Source: Adiantum capillus-veneris (Eukaryota > Streptophyta > Polypodiopsida > Polypodiales > Pteridaceae). Taken from it: a stretch of 64,000 nt of DNA. Positions 24,240 to 34,519 of the stretch are shown here, piece after piece. The notes beneath the pieces were generated by a model. The model was not told the DNA's origin and ran no database searches. It worked only from the letters and a program-made list of their open reading frames with translations. The translations under genes were made by a program, and so were the position numbers. The stretch's first letter is position 1. Each line of letters starts with the position of its first letter. The stretch is taken from assembly GCA_014529385.2 (NCBI GenBank), contig CM043943.1:105060355-105124354 (forward strand). The letters run 5' to 3'.

Positions 24240-24590
24240 TGTACAAAGATCTAAAAGTAGATCCAGAGATATGCCAGCATCAATCAATGTGAAAGCATAT
24301 GCTAAACCTAAGCGCTAGTGTCCATACACATATAGTGATAATTTTGGACATAGAATCAAGGAGGAGATAGAACATAGAATCAAGGAGGTGATAATTTTGG
24401 ACATAGAATCAAGGAGGAGATATATAAACTCAAGAAGGTAGAGTTTATCTATGAGATAGAACAAATAGATTGAGTGTCTTCCATTGTGATAGTCCCCAAG
24501 AAAAACGGACAGTTGATAGTATGTGTCAATCTCAAGATGGTAAATGCAGCTACCATTTGAGATAACAATCCCCGTCCTACTATGTATTAA
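24240..24590 (+). pseudogene. RT N-terminal relic related to copies 1/2
   Basis: Readable pieces are LKVDPEICQHQS, CPYTYSDN, IKEEIYKLKKVEFIYEIEQ, IVPKKNG and VCVNLKMVNAATI, with stops between. They match the start of the copy 2 RT. A direct duplication of about 50 bases (AGAATCAAGGAGG units) sits at about 24350-24425. Confidence 0.7.
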
Positions 24591-24940
24591 GCATTAGGAG
24601 AAAGTTGGACTCACTTTTGGGCCTTTCAGTTCTAGAGAGAGAGTGGCGCTCGACCAATGAGGAAGAGGCTAACGTTACGTTGAAATCGACATTCTGGAGT
24701 CAAGCTCTTTTAAAAAAAGGGAGGAAATATTATTTTTGTTCATCAAATTTCACGCTTTCAAGGCTTAAATGTCGTAAGTCGTACTAACTCTGTACCAAGG
24801 AATTTCAGAACTTTCATTGAAGACTCTACCTAGTATCTTTGTTCCCGCCCAAATATGACTTTGAGTAGCTCTACTTCCCTCTCAAAACTTCTTCCCTTTT
24901 TCATATTTGCGCTAACCTTTTGTGTATTCTACTGCACACC

Positions 24941-26290
24941 ATGACTACTTCTCGAAGGCCTAGCACTACCATTGACTCTGTTAGCATTTTTAATAGTTAT
25001 ACTATAGACGATCAAGCATGGATACCATCTCGAATAACTATCGGAAGTTGGGTTCTACTGCAAACTAGGAGGAGGAAGAGAAGGCAACGCAATGATTTCG
25101 TGGAGGCTTTCAAGGGACAAGTTAAAGAGTTTAAAGTGTGTGCACAAAGCAAGTGGGTGAAAGAGGTCCTCATACAACCTGCTTTCCAGCATGCAGACTT
25201 AAGGTTGCAAACATCTCCTCCAAGTTTTCCAAGGCATCGACCCAACTGTAAGTTATTTTGAGCATCTCGCTTAGTGCATGATTATATTCGAAGGTTAAGT
25301 GGTGGATATCATCTTTGGTATGTTTCAGATATTTATCCATCGAATAGGACAGATTGGCAACCAGTTGAGAGCATAGTTGGGATTTTTTATGCTTTCCATG
25401 CATTTATTGGTGAGCAAATGTACCGAGGAAAACAACACAAGGAACTTGCAGATAATGGAATTTTCTTCTATGATATGTCATATGTGGAACCGAGAACTTC
25501 CATTGGTTGGGATCGTGTAGCTCCTTTGTCACTTCCATCCTTTGACAGCAAGGATTGGTCCTTACCAGCTTCGCAAACTAGTGAAAGCTTTAGGAATAAG
25601 TCGTTTCAGGATATACAAAAGTCCCTCAAGTATTCAATTGCCACAAAAATAGTTCGGCTCGCACTATTTATGCCTCTTGAAGTGTTTGTAGATTTTTTCT
25701 TCGATGAGCAAATAAGAACTACCGCAACAATGTTCATTTGCAAGTCTGAGAGCTGTTTGGACTTTTTAGATGATAATTGGGATAGGAAACAATCATAGAA
25801 CAAAATTTGTATTTTGCAAAAGAAGTCCATAATTTTCAAGTTCATTATAAGCTCTCAAACTTTCTTAGTGTCGTTTTACTATATTAGATATCATCTTCTT
25901 AGTGGGCAGCTTATTCCACTCGACCAAGATATAGAGAATAGCCTCGAGAACAAACCTTTATCAATGGAGCTCTACTTTCGAGACAGCCTACTTACTGTGA
26001 TGGAGACAATGTCAAGCACAACTCTTGCACAGCTCAGGGTAGATCTTACATGTGAGAACTTTCACTTTTACCAGAACTGTATGCATTCAGTCTCAACAAT
26101 AGAAAGGTGCTTACTAAATCGATGAATTTTGATTGTCTTTATTACATTAAGACAAAATCTAACTTTTTCTTCTTTTCAGATTCCAAGAAACAACATTGTG
26201 CAAGGAGTCACTAACAAATACACTTCACTTTATTGCTTCCACCAGAAACTAGGTCACATACCTTGTGCACACAAAGAGCTTTGATGCCAT
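24941..26290 (+). pseudogene. unrecognised + strand gene or relic, convergent with the H3-Ulp1 gene
   Basis: From ATG at 24941 (MTTSRRPSTTIDSV) one frame runs to TAG at 25796-25798, broken only by TGA at 25259-25261. The frame at 25814-26125 is in the same register and may be a further exon. The encoded protein is mixed in composition (GIFYAFHAFIGEQMYRGKQ; ADNGIFFYDMSYVEP), without repeats or membrane segments. At about 26205-26285 a short C-x2-H...PCAH pattern could be a very weak SWIM-like finger. I recognise no family. It ends about 125 bases from the end of the gene on the other strand, so the two are tail to tail. Confidence 0.35.
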
Positions 26291-26414
26291 GCAAACCATG
26301 ATGTACTCTTCAAAATGACTAATGTAGAGACATTGTTTCAAAAATGTACATTTTCATTGTCTCAAAACTTTACATATTGTAAGATTTATACAAGTAAATT
26401 GCTCCCTTTCCCTG

Positions 26415-29015
26415 CTACTGTCCTCTCCCCCAGTTTGTGCCACTCGTCCCCTGTCCTCTCCCTCGGTTGCTGCCACTAGTCCCTTGCCCTCTGCTTTGAT
26501 TGCTCCCCTGCCCTCTGTTCCGATTTTTGCTACTTCTGCCTCTAGGGACACTGGTATCGGGCATCCGTTCGTGTAGCTCGAAATCATGGGCCTCTTCCAT
26601 GGCTTCCCATGCTTCTTGCACCTGTGAAGCTTCCCTCTATTCTTCCTTTTGCCGTCGACGTGTAGACCATTCCTCTACTTCTGCGGCATCCACATAATAT
26701 TGATTTATTGCTTCTTGCATATTTCGAACTTCTTCTTGAGTCTGATTGTGGCATTGCGTCATTTCGTTAATGCGAGCCTCTTCGAACTCCTCAGCTCTCG
26801 CCGCTTCCTCTCTTGTGCGTCTGTTTACCAAGATTATAATATGTTGGATGGCTAGTACAAAAAAATGTCGCACATCGTTGGGAGCGTAGTTATGTAATTG
26901 AAGTTCCTGTAGAAGCGTGATACAGACATTTGTTGCTTCATACAAACGTTGCAACAAACAATGAAATAGCACAATTACTTACGTTTGGTACACCCATAAT
27001 TTGACTGAGGAGCAACAGGCATTCAAACAGGTTCGCCAGCCACCCACTGCTATAGTCATCAGTCTGCGTGGGCACGGTTACCCGTTCGTGCCGAATGGTA
27101 TTTCCTAGATTATGTTCTAACAAAACATGCTCTACACAGCATACAAGTTTTTTCGCGGCACTACATACATAACCACTTGAGTCAGCAACACATTACAAAG
27201 ATACACTGATTCCAAATGTACCCAAATGGGCCTTAAGTTTTTACATGACCGTGAAACGCCCTACTTTGCCCAGAGTTTGCGTAGTAAACAATCTTAGCTT
27301 CCATGTCAAATAACAACAGACTCCAATGATCACTACAAAGACACCATCAAACATGAGGATAAAGATTCTAAATGCAACATGGTTTTTACAAGGCAAGAAA
27401 AAACTCACGATTGATTGTATGCAGTGACCAGAAAGCGCGCTAGATCAAAGTTGACTCTGCTAAACCAAATCATCAGAGTCGAAAAGGAAACCGAGTTGTT
27501 CTGCAGATAAGGCGATATTAGTGGATCTATTACGTATACTTTGTCTTGAACCTCAGGCGGCAGAAGCAAGACAGCATGGCTAACATGAATCAATGGCAGA
27601 GATTAGACTTGAGTTATTTCAGCGGGCTGTCAATGCCACAAAGCCATGAGTCAATACCAAGCGAGTGGGGCAGCTATCGAATTCCATCCGCCACTCACTC
27701 GCTTGGTATTGATCCATGTCTTAAAAGTAGTGATCCATTTAATGAATCAATCGTGACTTATAAAGAAAGACTTGACGACTGCTGCGAAGACATGGGTCAA
27801 TACCGAGCGAGTAGTACCACTATCTAATTCCATAAGCCACTGTTTCTCTTGGTATTGACCCATGTCTTGGTAGAGACCCATTTAATGAAGAGACACATTT
27901 AATGTACCAAACCTGAATTTTAAAAAGCATGAGAATTACCACAAAGCAACGTTGACGACCTCATTCATTGTGTTGGAGTTGGTGAAAATGTGCATGCACA
28001 GGAAGTCTTGATGATCGAGGTTGAAAATGCAGGCCTCCTCTGACCTTCCAAGCAACAGTATCTATGCATGCAGAGGTGTTGCGCTGAACAGAACTCTCAA
28101 CTCCTCTTCATTCTCTTCGTTGATTTTCTCTAAAATAATTAACTTATCTAATACGTTGGATGGCCCTTGTGATGCAGAGCCTTGCCCTTGCCTTTATTGA
28201 GCTGGCTCCCTAGCTGCCTCAGGCTCCTCCCTAACAACCGTAGGGTCCTCCCTAACATGCACAGGCTTCGGATCATTTTCCTTCAATATTGGTTCCTCCA
28301 TAAATGCCTCAGGGTCCACCCTGGCCTGCTCTTGCCCCTCATCAGCCCTTACTGGTTGCGGATCCTCCATGACTTGCTCATTTTGGTTTTTGGCTGGCTC
28401 CTCGATAACTGTCTCTTCCATGACTACCTCCGGGTCCACTTTGTCTTGCTCATGCCCCTCTACCGCTATCTCAGCCTGCCCCTCTACGTCTATCTCAGCC
28501 TGCCCATCTATGTCATTTTTCTCGACCCGTGATCGGGTCCTTCTGTTGTTTGTTTCAACCCTAGACGGCTCTGTCTGTCGTGCACAAGGATGGAGAGGGG
28601 GGATGTTGAGAATATCCATGGTTCTACTATCCCGGATAGGCACTGGCTGAAGCAGCCCATCGTAGCAAAAACGCAGCCTCCGAAGAGTATCAAAATCCCG
28701 AAGCATGATAGTAACGCGGTGTGCATGGGCAGCCACGATATATCCATCGCTGAAGAATTCAATGAGGTAGTCTTCTGCAATTTCTTGAAGGCAGAGTAGT
28801 GCACTGTTGGCCCATCTCATGACGACTCTCCATTGCTTGCAAATCTCCCACACTACTCGCTGGAAAGGGAGACGTGGAATAGCAGGTTCAACGTGTCGTT
28901 CTATCCTATGCAGCTCTTGCAGTACACGTCTATGCGCCTCATATCGGTGTCTTCTTGCTTGAGCATTCAAAGATTCACCTGTTGCCCTCCTAGCCGTGGC
29001 CTTTACACGAGGCAT
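26415..29015 (-). pseudogene. histone H3-like / acidic repeat / Ulp1-like fusion gene, five exons, three in-frame stops
   Basis: Exons on the minus strand: 29015-27940, 27579-27409, 27332-27265, 27131-26983, 26906-26415. All four introns (360, 76, 133 and 76 bp) are GT-AG and keep frame, giving 652 codons. Residues 2-117 match histone H3 without gaps from HRY on (LPFQR, then S-A-x3-LQE, then HAHRVTIM), about 40% identical by eye; the N-tail begins PRVKATARRATG. Next comes an acidic region with two about 40-residue repeats (VDPE...EEP...). Then a Ulp1 (C48) cysteine-peptidase-like domain: VYVIDPLISPYL, SDHWSLLLFDM (catalytic His), VPTQTDDYSSGW (Gln kept, Ser where the nucleophilic Cys of DCG should be). 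The C-terminus is a coiled coil then a RGQG-rich tail. In-frame stops are TAA 28194-28196, TAG 28062-28064 and TAG 26637-26639. A 3' splice site lies just before the ATG, implying a 5' UTR intron. Joining of the domains is inferred from the preserved frame. Confidence 0.8.
27634..27875. repeat. inverted CAATACCAAGCGAG repeats inside intron 1 of the H3-Ulp1 gene
   Basis: GTCAATACCAAGCGAG and its inverse (CTCGCTTGGTATTGA) alternate, each with CCATGTCTT nearby, in two related blocks of about 130 bp. The same motif heads each unit of the array at 29081. Confidence 0.7.
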
Positions 29016-29080
29016 CTCTACAAATAGCATAACACAAAAAGACAATTTATTTGTCAACACAAGGACTTCAGATTTCAGAA

Positions 29081-29454
29081 AAGGTCAATACCAAGCGAGC
29101 AAGTGCATCGAAAAGAGTTTTCCTTCCCTTATTCGCTCGGTAGTGATGTCAAAAAATAGTAATAGTAGACATCACCTATATTTTCTGAGGTCAGTACCAA
29201 GCGAGCAGGTGCATCCGCAAGAGTTTTCCTTCCCTTATTCGCTCAGTAGGGACCTTAGAAAATAGTAATAGCAGACATCATTTATATTTTCTGAGGTCAA
29301 TACCAAGCAAACAGGCGCATCGGAAAGAGTTTGCCTTCCCTTATTCGCTCAGAGTGACCTCAGAAAATAGTAATACCAGACATCACTTATATTTTCTGAG
29401 GTCAGAGCGAACAGGTGCATCAAAAAGAGTTTTCCTTCCCTTATTCGCTCAATA
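29081..29454. repeat. four-unit tandem repeat upstream of the H3-Ulp1 gene
   Basis: Units begin with GGTCAATACCAAGCGAGC-like sequence, continue with GAGTTTTCCTTCCCTTATTCGCTC, and are joined by a linker that can pair with itself (TTTTCTGAGGTCA and TGACCTCAGAAAA). Unit length is about 110-120 bp. The array ends exactly where a CACTA terminus begins. It lies in the promoter or 5' intron region of the gene. Confidence 0.8.
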
Positions 29455-29690
29455 CACTACAACAGGTTGTGTGCTCTTGTGACGCTGTTAGCGACGGAAA
29501 TACACTGGGTTTTAATAACCCCCGGCGTCGCTAAAACCGTCGCTAATAGCGTCGCTATAGGTGTCGCTATATAGAGACGCTCATAGCGACGCTCATAGCG
29601 ACGTTTACACAGAAGTCTATAGCGACGCTCATAGCGACGCTACAGAGCCATAAATAGCGACGGTTATAGCGACGCCCGAGAGAAAAAAAA
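29455..29690 (+). repeat. CACTA terminus with subterminal TAGCGACG repeats
   Basis: At least ten copies of (T)AGCGACG or its inverse in about 235 bases. Such repeats are the binding sites of TNPA-type proteins in this superfamily; here that is inference by analogy. Confidence 0.8.
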
Positions 29691-30040
29691 TTTGGTGACA
29701 GGGCATTGAATGCCCTGCCACCCATCAACCATATTGTACTTGATTCACTTTTTAAAAAAAGTGCAAGGGTAGATAATAGACCCAAAATAGTCACCCACAA
29801 GACGCATTGTTTGCAAAATTGACAATTGTACACATCATAGGCAAAATGAATTGATTGGCAAATGTAATAATGACAATTGTACAACATCATAGGCATAAAG
29901 AATTGATTGGCAAAATGAACTGCGGTGACAAATGTAATAATATACATGGTTCAAAAAGACGTATAAAATCCGTCTCATGATACATAAGCTGTGAGAAACC
30001 CTAAACTAATGCTATCTAGCTACGGCTAAACTGACATCGT

Positions 30041-31350
30041 CTAGTCAGACGTCTCATCGCGTCCAAGCGGCGTATCTGTCGGATTCTGCAAAAAAAGACA
30101 ATAAGACAGCTTTCAGTAAGTATAAACATATAACGACATTTATAAAACAATACAAAAAATAGAAAAGAGTAAACCCTAATACTAACCATGCCGCCGCGAG
30201 AACTGAGAATGTCCATCAGAGCGTTTAAGCCCTTCCTGCCTGCGTACTCGCGCTCGTACCATGTGGGATCACGTCCTGTCATCGACCACTGTCAAAACAT
30301 ACAAAGAATTCATTATGTTAGAATTAAAAAACTCATAAACCCTAAACTATCGAACATAAAGAGCAATGTGAAAACACTTACAAAATCGGCCTCAAATGAT
30401 GCCCATCCACCGCTCCCCAAGTGGTGCGAGCTCCCTGCCTCTACTCGCGCTCTGGCTGCATCCTTTTGTTGCTTCCACTTGTCGGGATTCTCGCGCGCTG
30501 CTTTCTTCGCATTCTTCCAATCTTCTTTGGCCAGCCAATCTGGCCTGTTCCACCCATGCTTGATTGCTTTTTGCACTTCGGAACGCTTGTGTTTGCAGTA
30601 TTCGCGCATTCGAATCTTCATCAGGTCTTCATTGAAGCGCTGATCCCGTGTTGGAACGAGAAACTCATCATGAAGTATGCTGATGACTCTGTTTTCTGAA
30701 TCACTTGGTACTTCACTCCATTTGTTTAGTATGCAGTGTCTAAACAGCTGAGAGCAAAGACCACGCATGCGCGAGATCACCTTCTTGCCGTCATCATCCA
30801 TGATAATTCCGCCGCTGAAGTCGACGGAGTAAGGCAAGCCCTCTGGCCGGTGACGCGTGAACCTGGGTGTCTCGGAAGGGGTCTCTAGCGGCGTGTCGAT
30901 GGGGGTACGGACGTCAGGTGTCTCCACCAGCGTCTGGGCCCCGAAGCGAGGAGTGTCGAGTGGGGTGGCCCCTGGCAGAGTAGGTAGAGGTGTGTAGCTG
31001 CTAGGAACAGTCAGCCGTGCAAAACCTGGCGTAGATGGCGATGTTGTGGCTGGTGTAAGAACGGGCAAAGAAGGGGAGGGTAAAGAGCCTCATCGAACAC
31101 GAGGCGGTGTGGAGGCATCGGTGGCGGAATCCCCACAACAACCGCCACCGCCACCACTAGAGCGCCGGTGTCTAGACCAGTGTGAAGCTCGTCTCGTCGA
31201 CGCCGAAGCTTCGGAGCGCGCCGAATGCTCCGAAATAGAGGGAGATGCGGATGGAGTAGGAACGCACGATGATGCGCCAGAGCGACGACGCTCCACGTAC
31301 CACTGTCTCTGCTGCGGTGACAAAGAAGAAAGAAACTCCTCATCATCCAT
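30041..31350 (-). pseudogene. CACTA transposase-24-like (TNPA-type) gene
   Basis: Exons 31350-30382, 30288-30187 and 30085-30041 join in frame through GT-AG introns to about 372 codons. ATG at 31350 (MDDEEFLSSL) follows a 3' splice site. The N-terminal half is low complexity (Ser/Arg, then TP-rich with repeated DTP/ETP). The C-terminal half has the plant En/Spm transposase-24 pattern: LNKWSEVPSDSEN, LHDEFLVP, MREYCKHKRSEVQKAI, W-x-NAKKAARENPDKW, then a Gly-rich HHLGSGGWASF. A single in-frame TGA at 31090-31092 (probably from CGA) is the only break. The protein likely binds the subterminal repeats. Confidence 0.75.
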
Positions 31351-31500
31351 ACCTGCATTAAACACACGAATATTTAAACTTAATATTGAATGAATAGAGT
31401 AGACTATGACGCAAAGACCATTAAATACAATGACGTAAGGACGCATATAAATACAATGACGCAATGAATTGAGTGATAGAAGAGGCAAGTTGAAAACTCA

Positions 31501-31768
31501 GAATTTTCAATCAAAAGATGTGAGCGCCATGGAAGGTACTTAGAGAGCCAGAGCTTTTACAACCCGGAGCAAAATTGTTCAAATACAATATTTGTGGCTT
31601 TAAGAGATCTCTCTCTCATCCTCGCATAACTCAGCATAACTTCCTATATCTATATAGAGCTCTCTGTTTAAACACATATCCTCTGTTTCATTTTGTAGCT
31701 CCTCTGCATGCACCCCATATAGAGTAGTAGCATCTTGATGCTCGTCTGGCACCACCGCAGCGGCTTCG
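31501..31768. other. junction stretch between CACTA and LTR element, nothing recognised
   Basis: No gene or repeat seen. The breakpoint between the two mobile elements should lie here. Confidence 0.4.
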
Positions 31769-32512
31769 ATGCAACCTAGCCTGCCTTTCCCTCTGATGAA
31801 ATTTGAAGTGATAAAGACGAAAAAGAGAATAGAGGAGGAGCAGTATGTCGCTCTTTATGAAGGCGACATCACAAAGGATGAACAATCAAAGAAGATTGTA
31901 GATTCTCAACCTAGATGGAGGAAAGGTTGGCTGAACAAATACCCAGCCTACCTCATCTACTTGGTAGAGGCTCCAAAGGAGATTCGGGAGGATGCAACCT
32001 TCTGCCCGGTGCCGAGAGTCAGAAACTGGAAAGAGCATGGCAGGATTGCAGAAAAGAAGCCAAATTGGCTTAATTATCCCAGGATGCCAGGACCAAAGGA
32101 AGGAGAGAGAATAGGTAAAGCCTACATGGTGAAAACCCTAACGGGCACCATCAAACTCTTTACTGGCTCTCCTGACCTTTCGTGTCAGATGCTAAAGAAA
32201 ATCTGCAGGACTCTCTTAGCATGCATTGAAGTGTTCGCGCCAGATAAAGCTACGACCTCGAGTCTACTATCGACGGCCGACACAGTGACAGATATGATGT
32301 ATGATCTTTCTTTGCAGCCATCACCAAAGGTGTTACATCTCTTATACCAAAGAATTATGTTTTTGCCTAGCTTCCACATGCAAACATTCGAAGAAGCTTT
32401 CTACACCGGCTTTTTCACTCACGAAAGCAAAATATTCGGCCCAACCTTGACCATCGGCAACCTACGCTACGAATCACATTTGCAGATGCTCAAGACGACA
32501 GGACTCTATTGA
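31769..32512 (+). CDS. unrecognised 247-residue ORF just upstream of a 3' LTR
   Basis: Open frame MQPSLPFPLMKFEVIKTKKR... ending TTGLY. No signal peptide or transmembrane segment. The N-terminal third is basic with W residues (PRWRKGWLNKYP); the rest is mixed (LHLLYQRIMFLPSFH). It ends 38 bases before the polypurine tract of an LTR element, so it is the terminal part of that element's 3' ORF, probably truncated at its 5' end. It is not similar to the 6874 ORF by eye. No function proposed. Confidence 0.55.
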   Translation: MQPSLPFPLMKFEVIKTKKRIEEEQYVALYEGDITKDEQSKKIVDSQPRWRKGWLNKYPAYLIYLVEAPKEIREDATFCPVPRVRNWKEHGRIAEKKPNWLNYPRMPGPKEGERIGKAYMVKTLTGTIKLFTGSPDLSCQMLKKICRTLLACIEVFAPDKATTSSLLSTADTVTDMMYDLSLQPSPKVLHLLYQRIMFLPSFHMQTFEEAFYTGFFTHESKIFGPTLTIGNLRYESHLQMLKTTGLY

Positions 32513-32550
32513 TCAAGCCTAAAAGTCATGTCAGGGACGACATGAACGCG

Positions 32551-32561
32551 GAGGGGGGGAG
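32551..32561 (+). other. polypurine tract before 3' LTR
   Basis: GAGGGGGGGAG directly abuts the LTR start TGTTGAG, the standard plus-strand priming site position. Confidence 0.85.
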
Positions 32562-32846
32562 TGTTGAGCCAGCAGAGGATCACACCCACATTTTTGCTCA
32601 CACCCATCATTTTGTAACCATTGATTGTAATAAATGTCTTTCCGACATTAATTTTGATTTGAGCCATTCATTAAGTAACGGGACTCAATTGAGTTTCCAG
32701 CTTGTAATCCCGAAGTAATTTCACCTGCTAATGTAAATAATTAGAGATGTTCTCACCTCCAAGGCTGAGGTATATAAGCCAAAGTTTTGTAACCTAAGGG
32801 AGATTCAAATTAATCAAAGGTGAGTTTTTGAGCGCCGTGACTGTGT

Positions 32847-32883
<37 letters not shown>

Positions 32884-33507
32884 TTATCTCCTTGCTACGC
32901 GAGCTACAAGGCCGCCATTGGAGAAGCGACACCACCATTGTGTTAGCAACGGTGAGAGCTACGCACAGATACCAAGAGTGCGCGCTATCGGCTTCTACGT
33001 GTGGTAAGTTCCTACGAGCTTCGGTGTGAGTTTTCTTCCAACTCGTGTGTCGGAATAGAGTGTGCAGCATATCTATAGAACCACAACGAGTAGAGCTACA
33101 CATTCGTACCATCGGGGTCAAGTTTCGGTCACCTGTATTTTTCGGCCTGTCTTCATACGCGTTTACCGCATGGAGTGGTTATAGGTTGATTTTGCAGTTC
33201 AAGTCTTTAGGGTGTTGTTCTTACCTAGTGCATAGACTTCCCCTTGAGTTTGAGATCGATTCAATGATTCTAGATCCTGTTTCGTATAGCATTCGTTCGT
33301 AGTACGGATTTCAGTCACTTGCGTGTTTTAGAACTTAGATTTGATTTCCTTAGTAGTGATTGTCATTAGAAGGTCGAGTAGGTGATTTGACACCCACCTA
33401 GTTGTTTCCATGCGCCTGCGGGTCAAGCTCCGTCCTCGTCTGACAAATTCTGTTGTTGGTTGAGTTCTCGCTATTTAGCTTCCGCTAGCGGTGTAACCGC
33501 CTTAACA
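32562..33507 (+). mobile_element. 3' LTR (946 bp), same family as the 5' LTR of copy 2
   Basis: It begins TGTTGAGCCAGC and ends CCGCCTTAACA. It matches 55664-56621 in reverse orientation almost fully; the main difference is the length of the (GA)n run (here 32849-32881). A TATATAAG box lies near 32770. The element's 5' part is absent here. It may be the 3' end of copy 1, separated by the 9.5-31.7 kb insertions, or another insertion. Confidence 0.88.
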
Positions 33508-34500
33508 GCGTCCCATACCGCTCGACAAGTACTCGTTGTGCTAACCTGGACGTACTCCCGCCACAGCAACAACGGTGCCAATCTGGGCATCATCCTCACG
33601 CCACGGCAAAACAAAACTGCAGTATCCAGCTGGACTAATCTGGGTGTACTCCCACCACAGCGTCAGCGGTGCCATCTTGGGCGTCATCTCACGCCTCGGC
33701 AAAATTGCCACATAATACTAGCGCTAATAAGTAGAGAGACTTGAGAGAAACCCTACTGAAGGTTTTGGACAAACATTCTTTCCTATAGCAACTAGTTTAA
33801 CCAGACAATCTTTCCTACTTGTCGAACATATACCGAGTTTCTCGGGGTTAAGCCCCGTGGTTTCGGTCCGTGTTTTCTTTTCATAAGGTAAATAATATAT
33901 TTCTATGGTCTCGCATATGCAATGATGCATAACTTGAAACTCCAATACTAACCTGTACCATAGCTCTGATTGATCCGACTGGTGGAGACATAACATGTTC
34001 CGCAGGAGTTCCACCTAACTTGTACCAGCTTCATGATCATTAGCGCCTTAGGTTCGAGCACGCTTTGGAGCCATTTTTTTGTACTACACTTATGTTATAC
34101 ACTTAGAACTTTAAATTGGTCAATTTTCCTAGTAATCTCCTTATTTCCAAAGAGAGTCTGTAATTTGAACCCTCGCCAACTTGGATTCACATTTAGTGTT
34201 GTTGTTCTATATCTAATTTCTATACATCAAATATTTGTTAATTTTAATTAATCAAAAATTAAGTGTGTAAACGTGAAAGTTTAGGACTGCATTACTTTTA
34301 TGCATGACATTTTTAATCCAATTCTAACTTCCATTTCTATACTTCAACTAAATCAATTTTTAGTATTATTCAAAATTCTACTTAATCTAATTGACAATAA
34401 AATTGTTGAATGAGAATTTCATCATGTATAATAAGAATATGATGAGTTCTCTTATGTATTAACTTTCAATTAACTATGCATAAGTTAATAGTGAAGATGT
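33508..34500. other. unassigned stretch with a two-unit tandem duplication
   Basis: Two related units of about 70 bp (GTACTCCCGCCACAGC... and GTACTCCCACCACAGC...) lie at about 33545-33612 and 33640-33708. The rest is AT-rich without a gene. It may be LTR sequence of the neighbouring minus-strand chromovirus. Confidence 0.45.
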
Positions 34501-34519
34501 ACTAACTAGAGAGAGTAGG

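Larger units (their letters stand above)
29455..31500. mobile_element. CACTA (En/Spm) DNA transposon, one end present
   Basis: CACTACAACAGG at 29455 is a typical CACTA terminus pointing right. It is followed to about 29690 by dense subterminal repeats of TAGCGACG/CGTCGCTA. The gene at 31350-30041 reads toward this end. No matching CCTGTTGTAGTG terminus was found to the right, so the other end was lost, probably where the LTR element now at 31769 begins. No TNPD-type transposase is present. Confidence 0.8.

Noticed and set aside
28660-29015. Centromeric histone CENH3
   Set aside because: Loop 1 has no insertion and the protein is fused to unrelated domains. It resembles a divergent H3, not a clear CENH3.
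32509-32718. ORF reading into the LTR (...HTHIFAHTHHF...), also fused to the end of pol at 56621
   Set aside because: Both are chance read-through of the LTR start, not a shared protein domain.
33045-33302. Repeated ORF MCRNRVCSISIEPQ in both LTRs (also 56126-55869)
   Set aside because: It lies within the LTR and is explained by LTR identity. No sign of translation.
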